The notes below the pieces were generated by a model. The model made no database searches. It saw nothing but the letters and a program-made list of their open reading frames with translations, and was not told where the DNA came from. Below are positions 23,460 to 35,007 of a stretch of 64,000 bases of DNA, piece after piece. Source of the stretch: Aquatica leii (taxonomy: Eukaryota; Arthropoda; Insecta; Coleoptera; Lampyridae); assembly GCA_035610365.1 (NCBI GenBank), contig CM069432.1:260645177-260709176 (forward strand). Reading direction: 5' to 3'. The stretch's first letter is position 1. Every line of letters begins with the position of its first letter. The translations under genes and the position numbers were made by a program.

Positions 23460-25883
23460 GCGCGGTTATGACGGTTTTGGTTCACCAGTACTTTTCCGCA
23501 ACATGTTTTTCTATACTGGTGCTAGGTCAATACCATTATCTCTATTGAAGTTATCATACTTTTCTATATAATCTGGATTGGCTAAAATTGTTCGTCTTGC
23601 GTTCTCCTATCTAGATAGCGATACTGCGTTATGATTGTCCTACAACATGCCAGCGCGCACATGCAAAGGCATGCGGTAAACTTCTGGTCAGGATGATGAT
23701 GCGATTCGGGATTGAGGTTATCTGTCGATGTGTGGTAGTTTTCTGTATACCTATTGTTTATCTTCCGCGTGACTAGTAATTCAAGACGGGATGCTTTTGT
23801 TTGTTTTGATGTCCATCATAAATTTGATGTTTGGTTCTAAATGATTGATGTGATCCAGAGAGTTGTTAAGGGTGTCTACTGCGTGAGACCATATTATGAA
23901 ATAATTGTGAATTTTTTTTGGCGGTATTTACACTACCTGAAAAATTTTTGAAATTATTTGAGGGTCAACAACGTTTCTCCTGTCTACATTTACCTTAAAA
24001 AGTACTTCAGAGTCACTCGGAACCAGAAATATGTTGTTTTTATGGCTCTCAGTGTATGATTTAGTTACTAGTGCTTAATTTTATCAAATTTTCGTACTTT
24101 CTAAATCGTTATTAAAAATAATTTAAATTTTGCTTGAAGCGGTTTGTAGAACAAAACAAGAAAAATACGTACATTTTTATCTCTTTTATTATTTGTTATT
24201 TATTTCTGTGTATATTTACGCAATATGATCCAAGTTTACAACTTATATTAATACATTAAACTGAAGTTTTTCATTTACCTCCAAATTGTTTGCTTACATA
24301 TTTTTCATTGTATTTTTAACTTGATTTGGAAATAACGTTCTTTAATATACTTATTTTATATATTAAAAATATTTTACATGTTTTTTTTCATGGAAATAAC
24401 TTTCCAACGTTGTCAAATTTATAAAAATTAGAGAGAATGTTTTTTTTATTATTATTACACGAATGTAATATTCAATAAAGACAAAAAATGGTTTAAATTG
24501 AATGCGTTCGGAGAGAACTCTCGTTTGCTTTGTTTAATATGCAAATAAATTTCGCAATCACCGCTTCATAAGGGTTTTGTAAATGTATATTTTTATACCG
24601 TAAAGGGTGCTTATAACTTGGAAATGGGATGGAAATAAATTGTCTGGTTTAATATTTAATTAGAGTAATGTTAGCAGATTGCGATATTTGCATATGCGAT
24701 TTTCATGTATCTACGCAAATAATATGAGATCTCAATGTTACTCGATTCAAACTTGAGTACTACTTCTTTTTGTACCTTAAAGAAATATAATATTTTTTTT
24801 GAATGTAATTTAGAAATTTGCAATCAAAATTGTATCTAAAAATAGAGCGCTAACGAGCTTGTATTGTTATGGAAAACACTTTATACGTACAAAAGTATTA
24901 CGGGTGATTATGTTTCAGGACAAATGTAATTTAAATAAACGAACATGAATGGAATAGATTTTGTTGTCGTTTTCTTACTGGTATTAATTAAAACAACGAG
25001 TAGAAATAACGAATTTGTCACATAAATTGTTGCATATGCAATGGATGCAAATTTGCGCGTCATGAAACTCACTTCAGACAGACTTGAACGTGTTTTATTG
25101 GAAGACAATATTTCTATAACAGTTCAGTAAAAGTCGTCCATTTTAAGTTTCGACTTTTATTCCTGGATTTTGTACCATAATTGGTTTTCTTAGGAACTGT
25201 ATTAAATTTGTGTTTTAATCAGATTGTTTTACTGAACTGAAACTTTCTTCTATCGTTTTAAGACAGAACATTGTGCCGAATTTTAATGTTATAGATAGTG
25301 GTTCTTATATAAGTGAAATGATACCTACATTAGATGACTAAGCACCAAACAACCAAAATCAGGATAATTTAAAGCGGTAATTACAAAAGAACGGAAGTTG
25401 CATCAGAAATAAAATTGGCTTGGAATGCGAACCGTTTATACAAATTTGATGCAAATTATCGGGTTTGGAAACATGGAATACATATTTACTACATAAATCT
25501 TTTATGGTGTTACTAATATATCATCTATTGACGTGCTGTTTTCTACGACATCCTCAATAAGCTTCACTCTTAACGCTCAAAGGATCTCATATCTTATACT
25601 ATTAAGTGAAAGGGAAAAGCAATGTCATAATTCACGTTTCCTTTCATACTGCAGTTTCTGTAGGGATTCGGCATAGTTGTGTATTATCTTTAAATTAATA
25701 TGCGTAACAGTTACTTACTTAACTACCAAATTTCTAATACTTTATTTATAATACCAAAAAGGTTTGATAAAGACAATAGGAGAATTAAAGTAAGTTGCTT
25801 TGTAGTCTCTATTTCTAGCAACGTTTGTGACGATGTGTTTTATGTATAATTATTTATCATCTTTTTACAATCTGCACGATACT
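23460..25883. other. Unassigned AT-rich sequence
   Basis: No gene or repeat recognised. The 66-codon minus frame at 24908-25108 has hydrophobic stretches but no motif or promoter context. Confidence 0.4.
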
Positions 25884-26453
25884 CAGTGGCGTACCTTCTG
25901 GGGGCGAATGTACAGCCATAGTCTTTGGAAATGTCCCTAAAATGAACATTACCGCAATTTCAGTCACATTCTAATAGTATTATCAGTATTTATACTTGTA
26001 AATATACCTTGAGGTTATGTCGTTTTGTCTTGTAAATAAAAAAGGGATTACCATTACTAAATTTTACATGTATTTCTCAAACCATAAGAAAATAGTATTA
26101 CTTTTATGACCGTATTTATATTTTTATGCGAATAAAAAAAACACACATTTCTTTCTATAATTTTAGATACATACTTATTGATAGCAAAATATACGTATAA
26201 AATTAAGGTAAATTGTAAATAATAATCTAATTACTGATTTTATAAAAAACAATTTTACATAGGTAGGGGAGACCGGGGTAAATTGTAACATGGGTCAATT
26301 GTAACAGTGCTTATACTAGTGGCATCTATTGAAATTATGCACTGTCGCTATAATCCGTTTACTCGTAGCTCGGTTGCAAACTGTGGTTGGTATTGGTAGC
26401 GTCATACGTGCAAGTGTGTTTTGTATACGGAAGGTAACGCGATTTAGTACGTC

Positions 26454-27549
26454 TGTAATAAAAAATTACTCCGAAATAAAGAATGTATAATAAAAAGTAA
26501 AAATAATAATTTACCACGGCAGCAATCGGAAGCACAGACCTCTGGGTGTGAGCTTGAATGAAAATAAATACAAAGACGTGAATTCCTTTAATTTACTAAC
26601 TATAACATAATACACTATTTACATTAAAGAAAAATGAACATTATTTGAATCTAAACAATATTTAGAATAAAACAGTATTTGAATAAAACAAAATATGGAT
26701 TAAAACAATATTTGGGCGCCAATCACCTTTAAATCGGTGATGAATAAAAAGCATCAACTCTTATACTTAATTATTAATTGATAATAAATGCAAATGTCGT
26801 AAACGTTTGATTTGTTATCGAGTATGTTTCCCGAAAAGTTTTAATAACACAATTTAATTATTTGAATGTAAAATGTAGTAACTTAATTCCAGTTGACTCA
26901 CCATAATTAATATGACATCGGATATCTTCTATTTTTAGCACATCTTGGTTGACGTGATAAAATTCTTCAACAACAGGAATAAAACCAATGTATAATAAAC
27001 TTCAATAACTGATAATCCATTAATTAAACGACAAAACCAAAAGAAACGACCCAGTAAAAAAGAAAAAAATCCAGTAAACGAAAAGATCCAGAATAAAAAA
27101 AAAGACCCTAAATATAAATAATTAGAATGGTTTTTTGAATGACATGCTGTACTCACGTTACTTAGCAACGGCCTTCAAAATAAATTCCTTTGTCTAAATA
27201 TTGCGTAACATTTTGAAATCACTAAAAATGTTGAATTCGATAGAAAAATTATATCAAAATAAAAGGTAAACTCACCAACAATTAGATGGAATGAATAAAA
27301 ATTAAATTGTATACGTTTTTACGCCATAATCAAGAAAATTTTGTCTTCCTTTCTTCACTCACGTGAATTACGCAAGATTGTTCAAACGGAAGTGCAAGCT
27401 TAAGCTAATACTCAAGTCGACTACGCAGACGCTTCCGAAATACAACGCGACGTTGTCAAACTGAATAAATTTACGTGCAATATTAGTTGCAAAAAATAAA
27501 CGAATGTAAAATTGAATTTTAATGTAATGAACTCTAACGGGACGTTACA
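26454..27549 (-). mobile_element. Solo LTR (Gypsy-type) inside the pogo-like element
   Basis: Bounded by TGTAAT...GTTACA on the plus strand, that is TGTAACGTCCCG...ATTACA on the minus strand, the TG...CA ends expected of an LTR. The 4-bp CGTC occurs on both sides (26450-26453 and 27550-27553). Removing it restores a plausible GTACGTCGTAAGT junction, itself a possible splice donor for the 5' leader of the transposase gene. No internal coding sequence remains, so recombination between two LTRs is the likely history. A GGCGCCCA string lies inside it near 26715, but it is not at the LTR edge, so I do not call it a primer-binding site. Confidence 0.65.
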
Positions 27550-27754
27550 CGTCGTAAGTAAAATATTTTGTTGCAACTTGTTTCCTTATAGTGGCTAGCA
27601 TTAAAATTTGTTGAATTTTTCGTGGACATCATTCGAAACTGTTAAATTACGCATCATTTAGTACCACACATTTCTTGTTAATGTTAGTAACCAATTTCAG
27701 TAGGCACAATATTTAAGGTTAATACATTCTGGAGCAATTGTAACATCACAATCC

Positions 27755-27785
27755 GGGGCAATTGTAACACTGTTACAATTGCCCC
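27755..27785. promoter_or_regulatory. 31-bp perfect palindrome upstream of the pogo-like transposase
   Basis: The arm GGGGCAATTGTAACA (27755-27769), one spacer base, and its exact complement TGTTACAATTGCCCC (27771-27785) lie about 110 bp before the transposase ATG. The same motif occurs at both termini of the element. This suggests the transposase binds its own promoter region as well as its ends. That is an inference from motif identity. Confidence 0.6.
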
Positions 27786-27897
27786 CGAAAGGTGATGGTA
27801 TCGTGTGTAAATTCAAAATAGCTTTCTGACAGCCCCAATTTACTGATCTTTATAAAAACGTCCGGTGCTTACACGTACTATTCGTTTTACACAGGAA

Positions 27898-29743
27898 ATG
27901 CCTCGCAATCGTCTTCGCACTACCAACAGAGGTCCGGATCAAAATGTTATTGAGAGAGCTGCTGATTTAGTAATGAACGAGAAGGTGTCAGTTCGAAAAG
28001 CAGCAAAAACCTATGACATATGTCACGTAACACTGCAAAGATTTATCAAAAAGCGAAATTCAAATGAAGACCCTCAGGTGGGATATAAGCCACATAATAA
28101 AGTGTTTTTCCGCGACTTTGGAAGCGGAGCTCACGGAATATCTTAAAGCGTCAGCAAATATTTTCTATGCGCTCACACCAAAAGAAGTAAGAAATTTGGC
28201 TTATAAATACGCAGTTGCAAACAAACTGAAATTTCCTGACAAGTGGAAGGAGTTCGAGATGGTCGGTGCTGATTGGTTTACGGGTTTTTTGAAACGTAAT
28301 CCAACACTCTCCATTAGAATCCCCGAATCAACCAGCATTGCTCGAGCTTGTAACTTTAATAAACAGAATGTTGAGAAATTTTTTGATAAACTTAGCAATG
28401 TAATAGAAAGGTACGGATTTGAACCTCAAAACATCTACAATTTAGATGAAACAGGAGTTACTACAGCACCAAAACCTGATAAAGTCTTAGCCGCCAAAGG
28501 TGTAAAACAGGTTGGTGGCATTAATTCACATGAAAGAGGGACATTGGTAACTGTATGCGTGGCTGTTAATGCAGTTGGCAATTTAATACCGCCAATGTTT
28601 ATTTTCCCTCGGAAAAATTTCCACGATCATTTTTTGTCCGATGGGCCGGTGGGCAGTATCGGGGCGGCAAACGGTTCCGGTTGGATGCAAAGTACTGAAT
28701 TCTTATCTTTTCTGCGGCATTTTGTGAAACATGCGAGGCCATCTCAGGAAAATAAGGTTCTTCTGCTTCTTGACAATCACGATTCCCATATACAAATTGC
28801 AGCTGTTGATTTTTGTCGCGAAACCGGGATAGTATTGCTGTCATTCCCTCCTCATACGTCCCACAAACTGCAGCCTTTAGACAGATCGGTATATGGACTG
28901 TTTAAGAAATATTTCAACACCTGCGTCGACGATTGGAGAAAAACTCATCCAGGAGAAAGAATGAACATTTATCATTTGCCAAGTCTTGTGAAGCAATCCC
29001 CCCCTTTAGCTGCTACACCAGCAAATATTCAGGCTTGTTTCAAATGTTCCGGTATTTATCCATTTAACCGCTTCGTATTCGCTGATCATGAGTTCGCTCC
29101 GGCGGCAGTTATGGACCGCCCGTTGCTAGAACCAAACGACCATTTACCCGAAAACGACACGGATCCACCACTACTCGAATCCGCACCTCCCTCTCGTTCA
29201 AGATCGTCTCTTCACTCTACACCGCCTTCTCATTCTTCTCCAGTTCTGCAAGTGAATTATGAAACGAACAAAGACCTTTACGCTCCAGGATTATCAAATC
29301 AAAGAACTTCCCCTATGATTTCTCCAAGCGATATCCGTCCGTTGCCTAAAGCAAATTTCCAGAAACCAAAGCGAAAAGGTAGGGCGGCAATGAGAAATTC
29401 TATTTGGACCGATAACCCAGAGAACGCACAGTTAGCAGAAATAAAAAAAGGAAAAACACCTAAAAGGAACTTAAAGTTGGCCAGGCAAAGCAAGTCGACG
29501 TCTCTGTCAAAAATTGATGCTAAAAAAGGTAAAAAGAATAAGACTGCGAATAAGAAAGAAAGTATTTTGGAAGATAGTAGCACAGATGATGACGACTATT
29601 TGTGCCTTGTGTGCATGGGCGCATGGGCCAATAGCAAACAGGGCGAGGAGTGGGAACAATGTCTTGGTTGCAAATTATGGTCGCACAAAAAATGCACAAA
29701 AGGCGACGTATTGTATTACTGCAATAACTGTGAATCTGATTAA
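27898..29743 (+). pseudogene. pogo-like transposase with PHD finger, one frameshift
   Basis: The frame starts at MPRNRLRTTNRG with a psq-type helix-turn-helix (about residues 15-60: RAADLVMNEKVSVRKAAKTY). It shifts by one base in a run of five T at 28105-28109 and continues open to 29743. The downstream part has a CENP-B-like second DNA-binding region and a DDE_1 catalytic core with D in YNLDETGV, D in LLLDNHDSH and D in LQPLDRSVYG. A long proline/serine- and lysine-rich tail ends in a PHD-type zinc finger (CLVC, CLGC, HKKC, CNNC giving C4HC3). At about 615 codons it has the length expected of jerky/pogo-related transposases. One indel in a homopolymer is the only lesion seen, so it could be a sequencing error or a very recent mutation. 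A related but more decayed copy without a PHD finger lies at 42740-44744. Confidence 0.92.
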
Positions 29744-30424
29744 CTAATCTAATCAGATTTACAGTTATGGCAACTGCCTTTAATAAATAGTTTTTTAAAC
29801 AGAATCACTTTCTTGTCTCTTGTTACAATTGACTCTACGGCTGTTACAACTGACCCTTACTTGTGTCAAATGTAACATTTTTCGCACACGAAGTTAATAT
29901 TTTTTTCACAAGTTTAAGCTAGAATAGCCTACAATTTTGTACTGCAGGATTCATGGCAACACCCTAAAGCATCTTTGTATAGTTTTTTATGGCAATATAT
30001 TGAGACGTTTCTGAATTGCAAGATTAAATGTAAAAACTGTTACAACTGACCCCGGTCTCCCCTACTATTAATATTTTGCTGTATGTGCAAAATTATTTAT
30101 AAACAAAGTGAAACTTTTATACTTTAATTTCGTTTAAATATAAATGATACTATCAAACAGAATTTTCCGGTGTAAGAATAAATATTTGTGCCAATATAAT
30201 ATAATTTATTTAAATTTTTGTTCACATAGTCACATTCTTTTTTTTGTTTAAGCGGTTAAATACTTTACTTATTATAGAGTATCATAATCACATTTTCATA
30301 TTCACTAATATTATTTTTATTGTAATAATAATTATTTAGGTATTACTCATTTTTGCGTTAATAAAACGTTAATAAATAAGCATACGTTTATAATTACAGT
30401 TCATGCTGTATTTTAATAATATAA

Positions 30425-31706
30425 TTAAATAAAAAAACATATCATATAGAAAACAATAACAATACATAAGTTGTACAGAAATAATTGATACTTTGTGTAA
30501 TAACCATTATTTTGTATGCATGCTTCTAGTCTAAACTGCATAGAGTTTACTAAATTTTCACACAACTGTGATCCCCGAAAACATTCCCAAACTAATTGTG
30601 AATGTTGGATAATATTTTTAGGTGTTCTAAATTGAATATCACTATCCCAGTTTCTGATCATTGCACCCCACATATTTTCAATTAGGTTCCAATCTGGCGA
30701 TCTCGTTGGCCATTCAATTAATTTAACTTTGTTTTGATCTTCATTCCAGTCCCTAACAATTCGTGCTGTATGAATAGGAGAATTATCCTGGACTACTTCA
30801 ATAATTTCCAGCTCACCTTGTGGAAATATTCTTCTACCAGAAGGTATCAAGATGTTACCTAAAATATTCAGGTATTGCTCTGAAGTAAATCGAGGTGGTG
30901 TCACTTGCACTAACTCTCCTGGACCCGCTTGAGATATCCATCCCCACACTCCAGCTGTCACTCTACCACTTTGCTTATTGGAGAAAACATGTTTTATATT
31001 GTAACGAGTGTTTTGTAATCTCCACACTGTAGTTGAAAATTGATCAGTGCTAGAAAATACTTTTTCATCTGTAAAGATAACAGTACTCCAATACAAATTT
31101 AAATATTGGCGACAAAAGCGCAACCGAGCTGCAGCATGACGCTCTGTAATGTTAGGTTTACTTGCCGGTTTTCTACAATGTAAATTTGATTCGTGTAAAC
31201 AAACGTCTCTGAATGGTGGAAACCGAGCAATTAATATTCAGCGTTTCCTTTCTTTTTGGCAAGTTGTAAAATGATTTTGTAATGTATAGCCGAGTATGTC
31301 CACATCTTCTTGCCGAGAAGTAATTCTAGGCTTAGGTGGTCTGTTGCTTACAAGTGGCCTATTACCAACTTTCTGACCTTTCGTGATCCATCGCCGGATT
31401 TATTTATTCTACAAAGTATTAAGTTCTTAGTATTAAATTACATTTATCATTAGTACTATATTAAAAGCTATTATACATTATGTATGTATTTAAAAATTAT
31501 AAACTAGTATTGTTAGTGATCATATTTAATACATGCTGACTGTGTTGCAATGCAATATAATAAATATACTTTAGAAAAATGCTTACCGATAAGTCAACAT
31601 GTTGTGATATTGTTCGAGGTGACATTCCTGCTTGTGCCATCCCAACAATACTTCTTCTTAATTGTAAGGTAGAATCCATTTGTCCTAATCTTCGAGGCAT
31701 ATTCAC
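30425..31706 (-). pseudogene. Tc1-like (DD35E) transposase
   Basis: On the minus strand, 31706-31580 encodes the start of a helix-turn-helix (MPRRLGQMDSTLQLRRSIVG...AGMSPRTISQHVDLS). Frame-broken sequence follows (31.13-31.39 kb, including HCRKPASKPNITERHAAARLRFC), then an open block 31123-30425 holding the catalytic core. D is in VIFTDEKVF, D in VVQDNSPIHTA and E in SPDWNLIENMWG. By my count 35 residues separate the second D and the E, one more than the classical Tc1 DD34E, as in DD35E-type families. The N-terminal exon ends at TTATCG|GTAAGC and a TTTGTAG lies near 31408, so a small intron of about 175 bp is possible, although the joined frame meets a stop. Inactive. Confidence 0.8.
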
Positions 31707-31846
31707 AAAATATTGTAATCACATATACAATGATGTTACCACTAGGAACTCCCAATTTATATTACAATTTTGTAAATAAAAAATTATATTTATACGACCA
31801 ATGGCCATAACTTGATGATATACTTACAAAAGGTAATTATGAAACT

Positions 31847-32213
31847 CATTAATAAGTGAGGTATTTATTAATCCGCTTAATCCTAAGATGCATATCCGGT
31901 AGAATTGTTTATTAATTTATACAAAAACATAAAAGCAGTTATGGTTTTATAAAACGCTTGTTTCAGAGTAATATTTAAGTCTCCTCGTATGATTTTCAGA
32001 AACACATACACAATTTAATAATGGTGATCACCTTTAGGTATTTATACGACAAACAAAAAGCCATAACCTCAAGGTATATTTATAGATGTCAATACGATCA
32101 ATACTATTTAATGTCTTTAAAATGAGCATTGCCGCAATTTCATGGACAACAAATCATTAATAAGTGAGGTGTTTGTTAATCCGCTTAACTCTAGGATGCA
32201 CATCCGGTACATA
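31847..32213 (+). repeat. Partial tandem duplication within the Tc1-like right arm
   Basis: The phrase CATTAATAAGTGAGGT...TTAATCCGCTTAA...ATCCGGTA occurs at 31848-31909 and again at 32153-32213, 305 bp apart. Between them (31915-32150) is another diverged copy of the arm sequence also seen at 32620-32863. The arm has therefore been duplicated internally. This is an old rearrangement, not needed for transposition. Confidence 0.65.
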
Positions 32214-32863
32214 AACCGGACCAACACTCAAATTAAGAAATTGAAAAAATAAACAGTTATTTTATAACAAAAAACAAGTATCGTTGTTACTTATTAATTA
32301 TTATATAAGAAAAATTGTTTATAAATTATAGTAACAAACGATGCATATTCTTATAACCAAACATTACTCCGGGTCTGATAAGCCAGGTTTATACATCCTA
32401 CATACAAAAATAATGTGACTATCAGAATACACATTTCAATAAATTACATTAATAGTTAAAATTTAGACGTAAAAAATACTTTTTAAATAATTTTGCAAAT
32501 ATAATGTCGGCATTTTTATTCCAAACATTTATTACCTAAAAGTTTGACGATATAGTATGTCCTATGTTCATTAAAAATATGTTAATAAATTGTTATTCAA
32601 AATTAGAAAAAAGTGTTTGTTTCTTAATTCGCACAAAAATTTTGGTTTTAAAAACGTTTATTTGGGAGTAATATTTAAAATCCTTTGAGAAATACATACA
32701 AAATTAAGTAATGGTAATGACCTTTTTGTGTTTATACGACAAAGCAAAAACCATAACCTTAGGATATATTTAAAGGTATAAATACGATTAATACTATTAG
32801 AATGTAACTGAACGTGCGGTATTGCTCATTTTAGGGACATTTCTAATGACTATGGTTGTACAT

Positions 32864-33250
32864 AAAAAACAAACTTTGTCTCACCCGGAAAAATATATAA
32901 TTTTGCCAAAACTTTTTACATTATATTGAAACATTCTAGACTGTCAAGAATCTTCGGAAAATTAAAAGAATTCACTAAATATTTTAGTCGAAGATAAGAC
33001 AAAAGTATAAAAGGTAAACTAAGAAAATCGACTTTAGTCACTATCTTAATGGCAGACAACATAGAAAACTTGAAGAGAGAATTGAAAATGAACTTAAATC
33101 AAACCGAAAAAATGTACCCAGGATTACGAATAGACATTCGAGTAGAAAAAATCTATTGAAAGGGTAAACAAATATATACAGGGCGCTCCACGACTCAACC
33201 GACAAACTTATACCATATATTTCGAGAGTCATTACCATAAATAGTATATT
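32864..33250. other. Unassigned sequence before a hairpin element
   Basis: No coding motif. At 33178 TACAGGGCGCTCC resembles the terminus of DD41D-type elements (compare TACAGGGTGTCC at 21217) and may be the left end of the broken DD41D element at 33.9-34.6 kb. I could not find its partner. Confidence 0.3.
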
Positions 33251-33348
33251 ACTTACCTAGGGAGGAAAGTATGACTTTCCAACCCGCGTAGTATTGTGAC
33301 CCGAGCCGAAGGGGTGTTGAGATGTCATACTTTCCTCCCGTGGTAAGT
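33251..33348. repeat. Short hairpin (foldback) element
   Basis: Arms of about 24 bp, ACTTACC...AGGAAAGTATGAC at 33251-33274 and its near-complement at 33324-33348, enclose a loop of about 49 bp. The loop contains CCGAGCCGAAGGGGTG. The flanks are AT-rich. The loop core resembles a string near 12383, which suggests a dispersed foldback or MITE family. No target duplication can be defined. Confidence 0.6.
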
Positions 33349-33869
33349 ATACATTTTTTTATCACAGCCAGATCGAAAGTTCTTTAAAAATAAAATTTAT
33401 TATTCTTAATTGTCATAAATTTTAATTCTTTGCTATTGTAAACCGTCTTTGACAGTTTTGGCACACTTGTCAACATAAACGTCAAAAATTAATTAATTTT
33501 GAATAGTTTCATAAATACATGCAATTGTAACGTTATAATTACTGTTTTTATTTTTTTTTAAATTAAGAGTATTCTTCTCAATAACTGCAATTATGATTAT
33601 AATAATCAGAATAAGTTAGCATGCGCATAAAAATTGAAGCATGCGTACTAATTCATTAAAACAATTAACCGGGAGTTTAAGTGGTGCTTTCACCCCTGAA
33701 AATAGAATCCGAAAACGAACTTTCGATCCCGCTGTGATAAAAAAAATGTTATATGACCTATAGGTGAATTCCTCTTTGTTTCGGAGATATCGAATGAGTT
33801 TTAAGAAAATGATAATTGAGTTAACCTTGACAAACTAATGAGTTTTGTGCTGTTTTATTAAATTAAGCT

Positions 33870-34600
33870 ATTAAGCCGTAATTTACTAATGCAGAATACG
33901 CTGATATGGTTTTCGCCTATGGTTTTTGCAATGGAATTGGAAGTGCTGGAGCTGCGGAGTATTTCAAGCGATACCCATATCGCGTTTGTTCCGTTTTTAA
34001 TTCTTTTAGAAAGACAGGATTTTTCTCACGTTGTCGTGTAGAAAGAGATGGAAATGGGCACACTGATGTAGATATAAATACAGTTGAACGAAGTTTTTCT
34101 ATTCGTCGAATGTTTCATACAACGGGAATTCCTCATCGAACGTATGGAGAATTCTGCATCATAATGGGCTTTATCCCTATCATTTGCAAAAAGTCCAGCA
34201 TTTACTTCTTGAAGATTTAGAAAATCGAATACGGCATTGCCAGTGGTTTGTGGTTGTGGATTGATATTAATAACACGAAATTCTCACATCTGGACGGATG
34301 AAAACTCACACGAAACATTGTTTTTCCGTCAAGGTGTAGTGCGGATTGATAAATAATAATTTTATTGAAGGACGGTTTAGTGCATAAATTTACCTTCGCT
34401 CTTTGGAATAAGAAGTACTCGTCGTGGCATATCTAGCAAGATCGGCCACCACAACATTTTGGGAGACAAGTGACTGTGTTTGTTAATAAAAATTTTCTGG
34501 AAATGTGGATAGGACGAGGTGGTCCTGTACATTGACTAGCTCAGTCAACTGACTTGACGTCTTTACACTTAAAAACGAAAGTGTTTGATCAATGTGTTTT
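33870..34600 (+). pseudogene. DD41D-type transposase, heavily decayed
   Basis: Opens with AEYADMVFAYGFCNGIGSAG (compare EEYADIIYIYGFCDGNARSA at 21.5 kb) and keeps IRRMFHTTGIPHRT of the second helix-turn-helix. After a frame change it retains HIWTDENSH (first catalytic D). The last block is altered to LAQSTDLTSLHL, so the last catalytic residue is lost. Multiple stops. It is followed immediately by a LINE tail. Confidence 0.75.
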
Positions 34601-34965
34601 GTCAGGAGTGACATATGTAAGAACAGATTGAACAACATAAAACAGATTAGAATACTTCAAAGAGCAATAGAAAAAGTCACGTTGAATATCACAACAAAAG
34701 ACAAAGTAAGGAAAGTAAGTTTGTTAACGAAGATAATAGATGTAAGCACTAGAATAACACAACTAAACTTGAGTTACGCTGGACATGTGGTTAATACTTC
34801 AGAAAAATAGATAAAGTGGAAGAGCGTTGGTACGATGATGGTTTTAAGATAACAGCTGGATTAAAATAGCGCAAGCTCGTAGACGCTGGAAGAAAAACAT
34901 ATTTAAAAATATTTTAAACAGAAGAAGAAAAGTGGCAATAATGCTAAGACGTTTTGAAATATAAT
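34601..34965 (+). pseudogene. LINE 3'-terminal fragment
   Basis: KQIRILQRAIEKVTLNITTKDKVR...VSTRITQLNLSYAGHVV corresponds to the conserved post-RT tail of insect non-LTR elements (usually VAQRAMERAMLGV...I..LKWQWAGHIAR). This is followed after a stop by IKIAQARRRWK. Everything upstream, including the RT, is missing. The family is the same type as the 3.4 and 50 kb LINEs. Confidence 0.7.
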
Positions 34966-35007
34966 TTTGTTTTCTAATTACAACATAAATTTTCAATTCA
35001 AATAATG

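Larger units (their letters stand above)
26266..30062 (+). mobile_element. pogo-like DNA transposon (family 1)
   Basis: Ends GGGGAGACCGGGGT and its complement are flanked on both sides by TA (26264-26265 and 30063-30064), the standard target of pogo/Tc1-mariner elements. Just inside the termini, and again upstream of the gene, the motif CAATTGTAACA or TGTTACAAYTG is repeated (26281, 26296, 27734, 27759, 27771, 29821, 29842, 30038). The copy at 27755-27785 forms a 31-bp palindrome. The 3.8 kb length includes a 1096-bp solo LTR, so the original element was about 2.7 kb. It carries one transposase gene. Confidence 0.9.
25884..32863 (-). mobile_element. Tc1-like (DD35E) transposon with long TIRs, host of a nested insertion
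   Basis: The left arm (25884 to about 26263, starting CAGTGGCGTACC) and the right arm (about 32560-32863) are inverted copies. On the plus strand the right arm reads GTAATGGTAATGACC...TTTTAGGGACATTTC...TATGGTTGTACAT, and the reverse complement of the left arm reads the same with scattered differences. The terminal 20 or so bases are missing at the right end. Between the arms lies a minus-strand Tc1-type transposase (30425-31706). The pogo-like element at 26266-30062 lies just inside the left arm; removing it leaves about 3.2 kb. TIRs of roughly 300 bp or more are long for Tc1-like elements. That the transposase belongs to these arms is inferred from position. Confidence 0.6.

Noticed and set aside
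26710-26722. GGGCGCCAAT (with similar strings at 20619 and 47737) considered as retrotransposon primer-binding sites.
   Set aside because: None lies directly beside a defined LTR end. Two are inside the proposed LTRs and one has no LTR partner.
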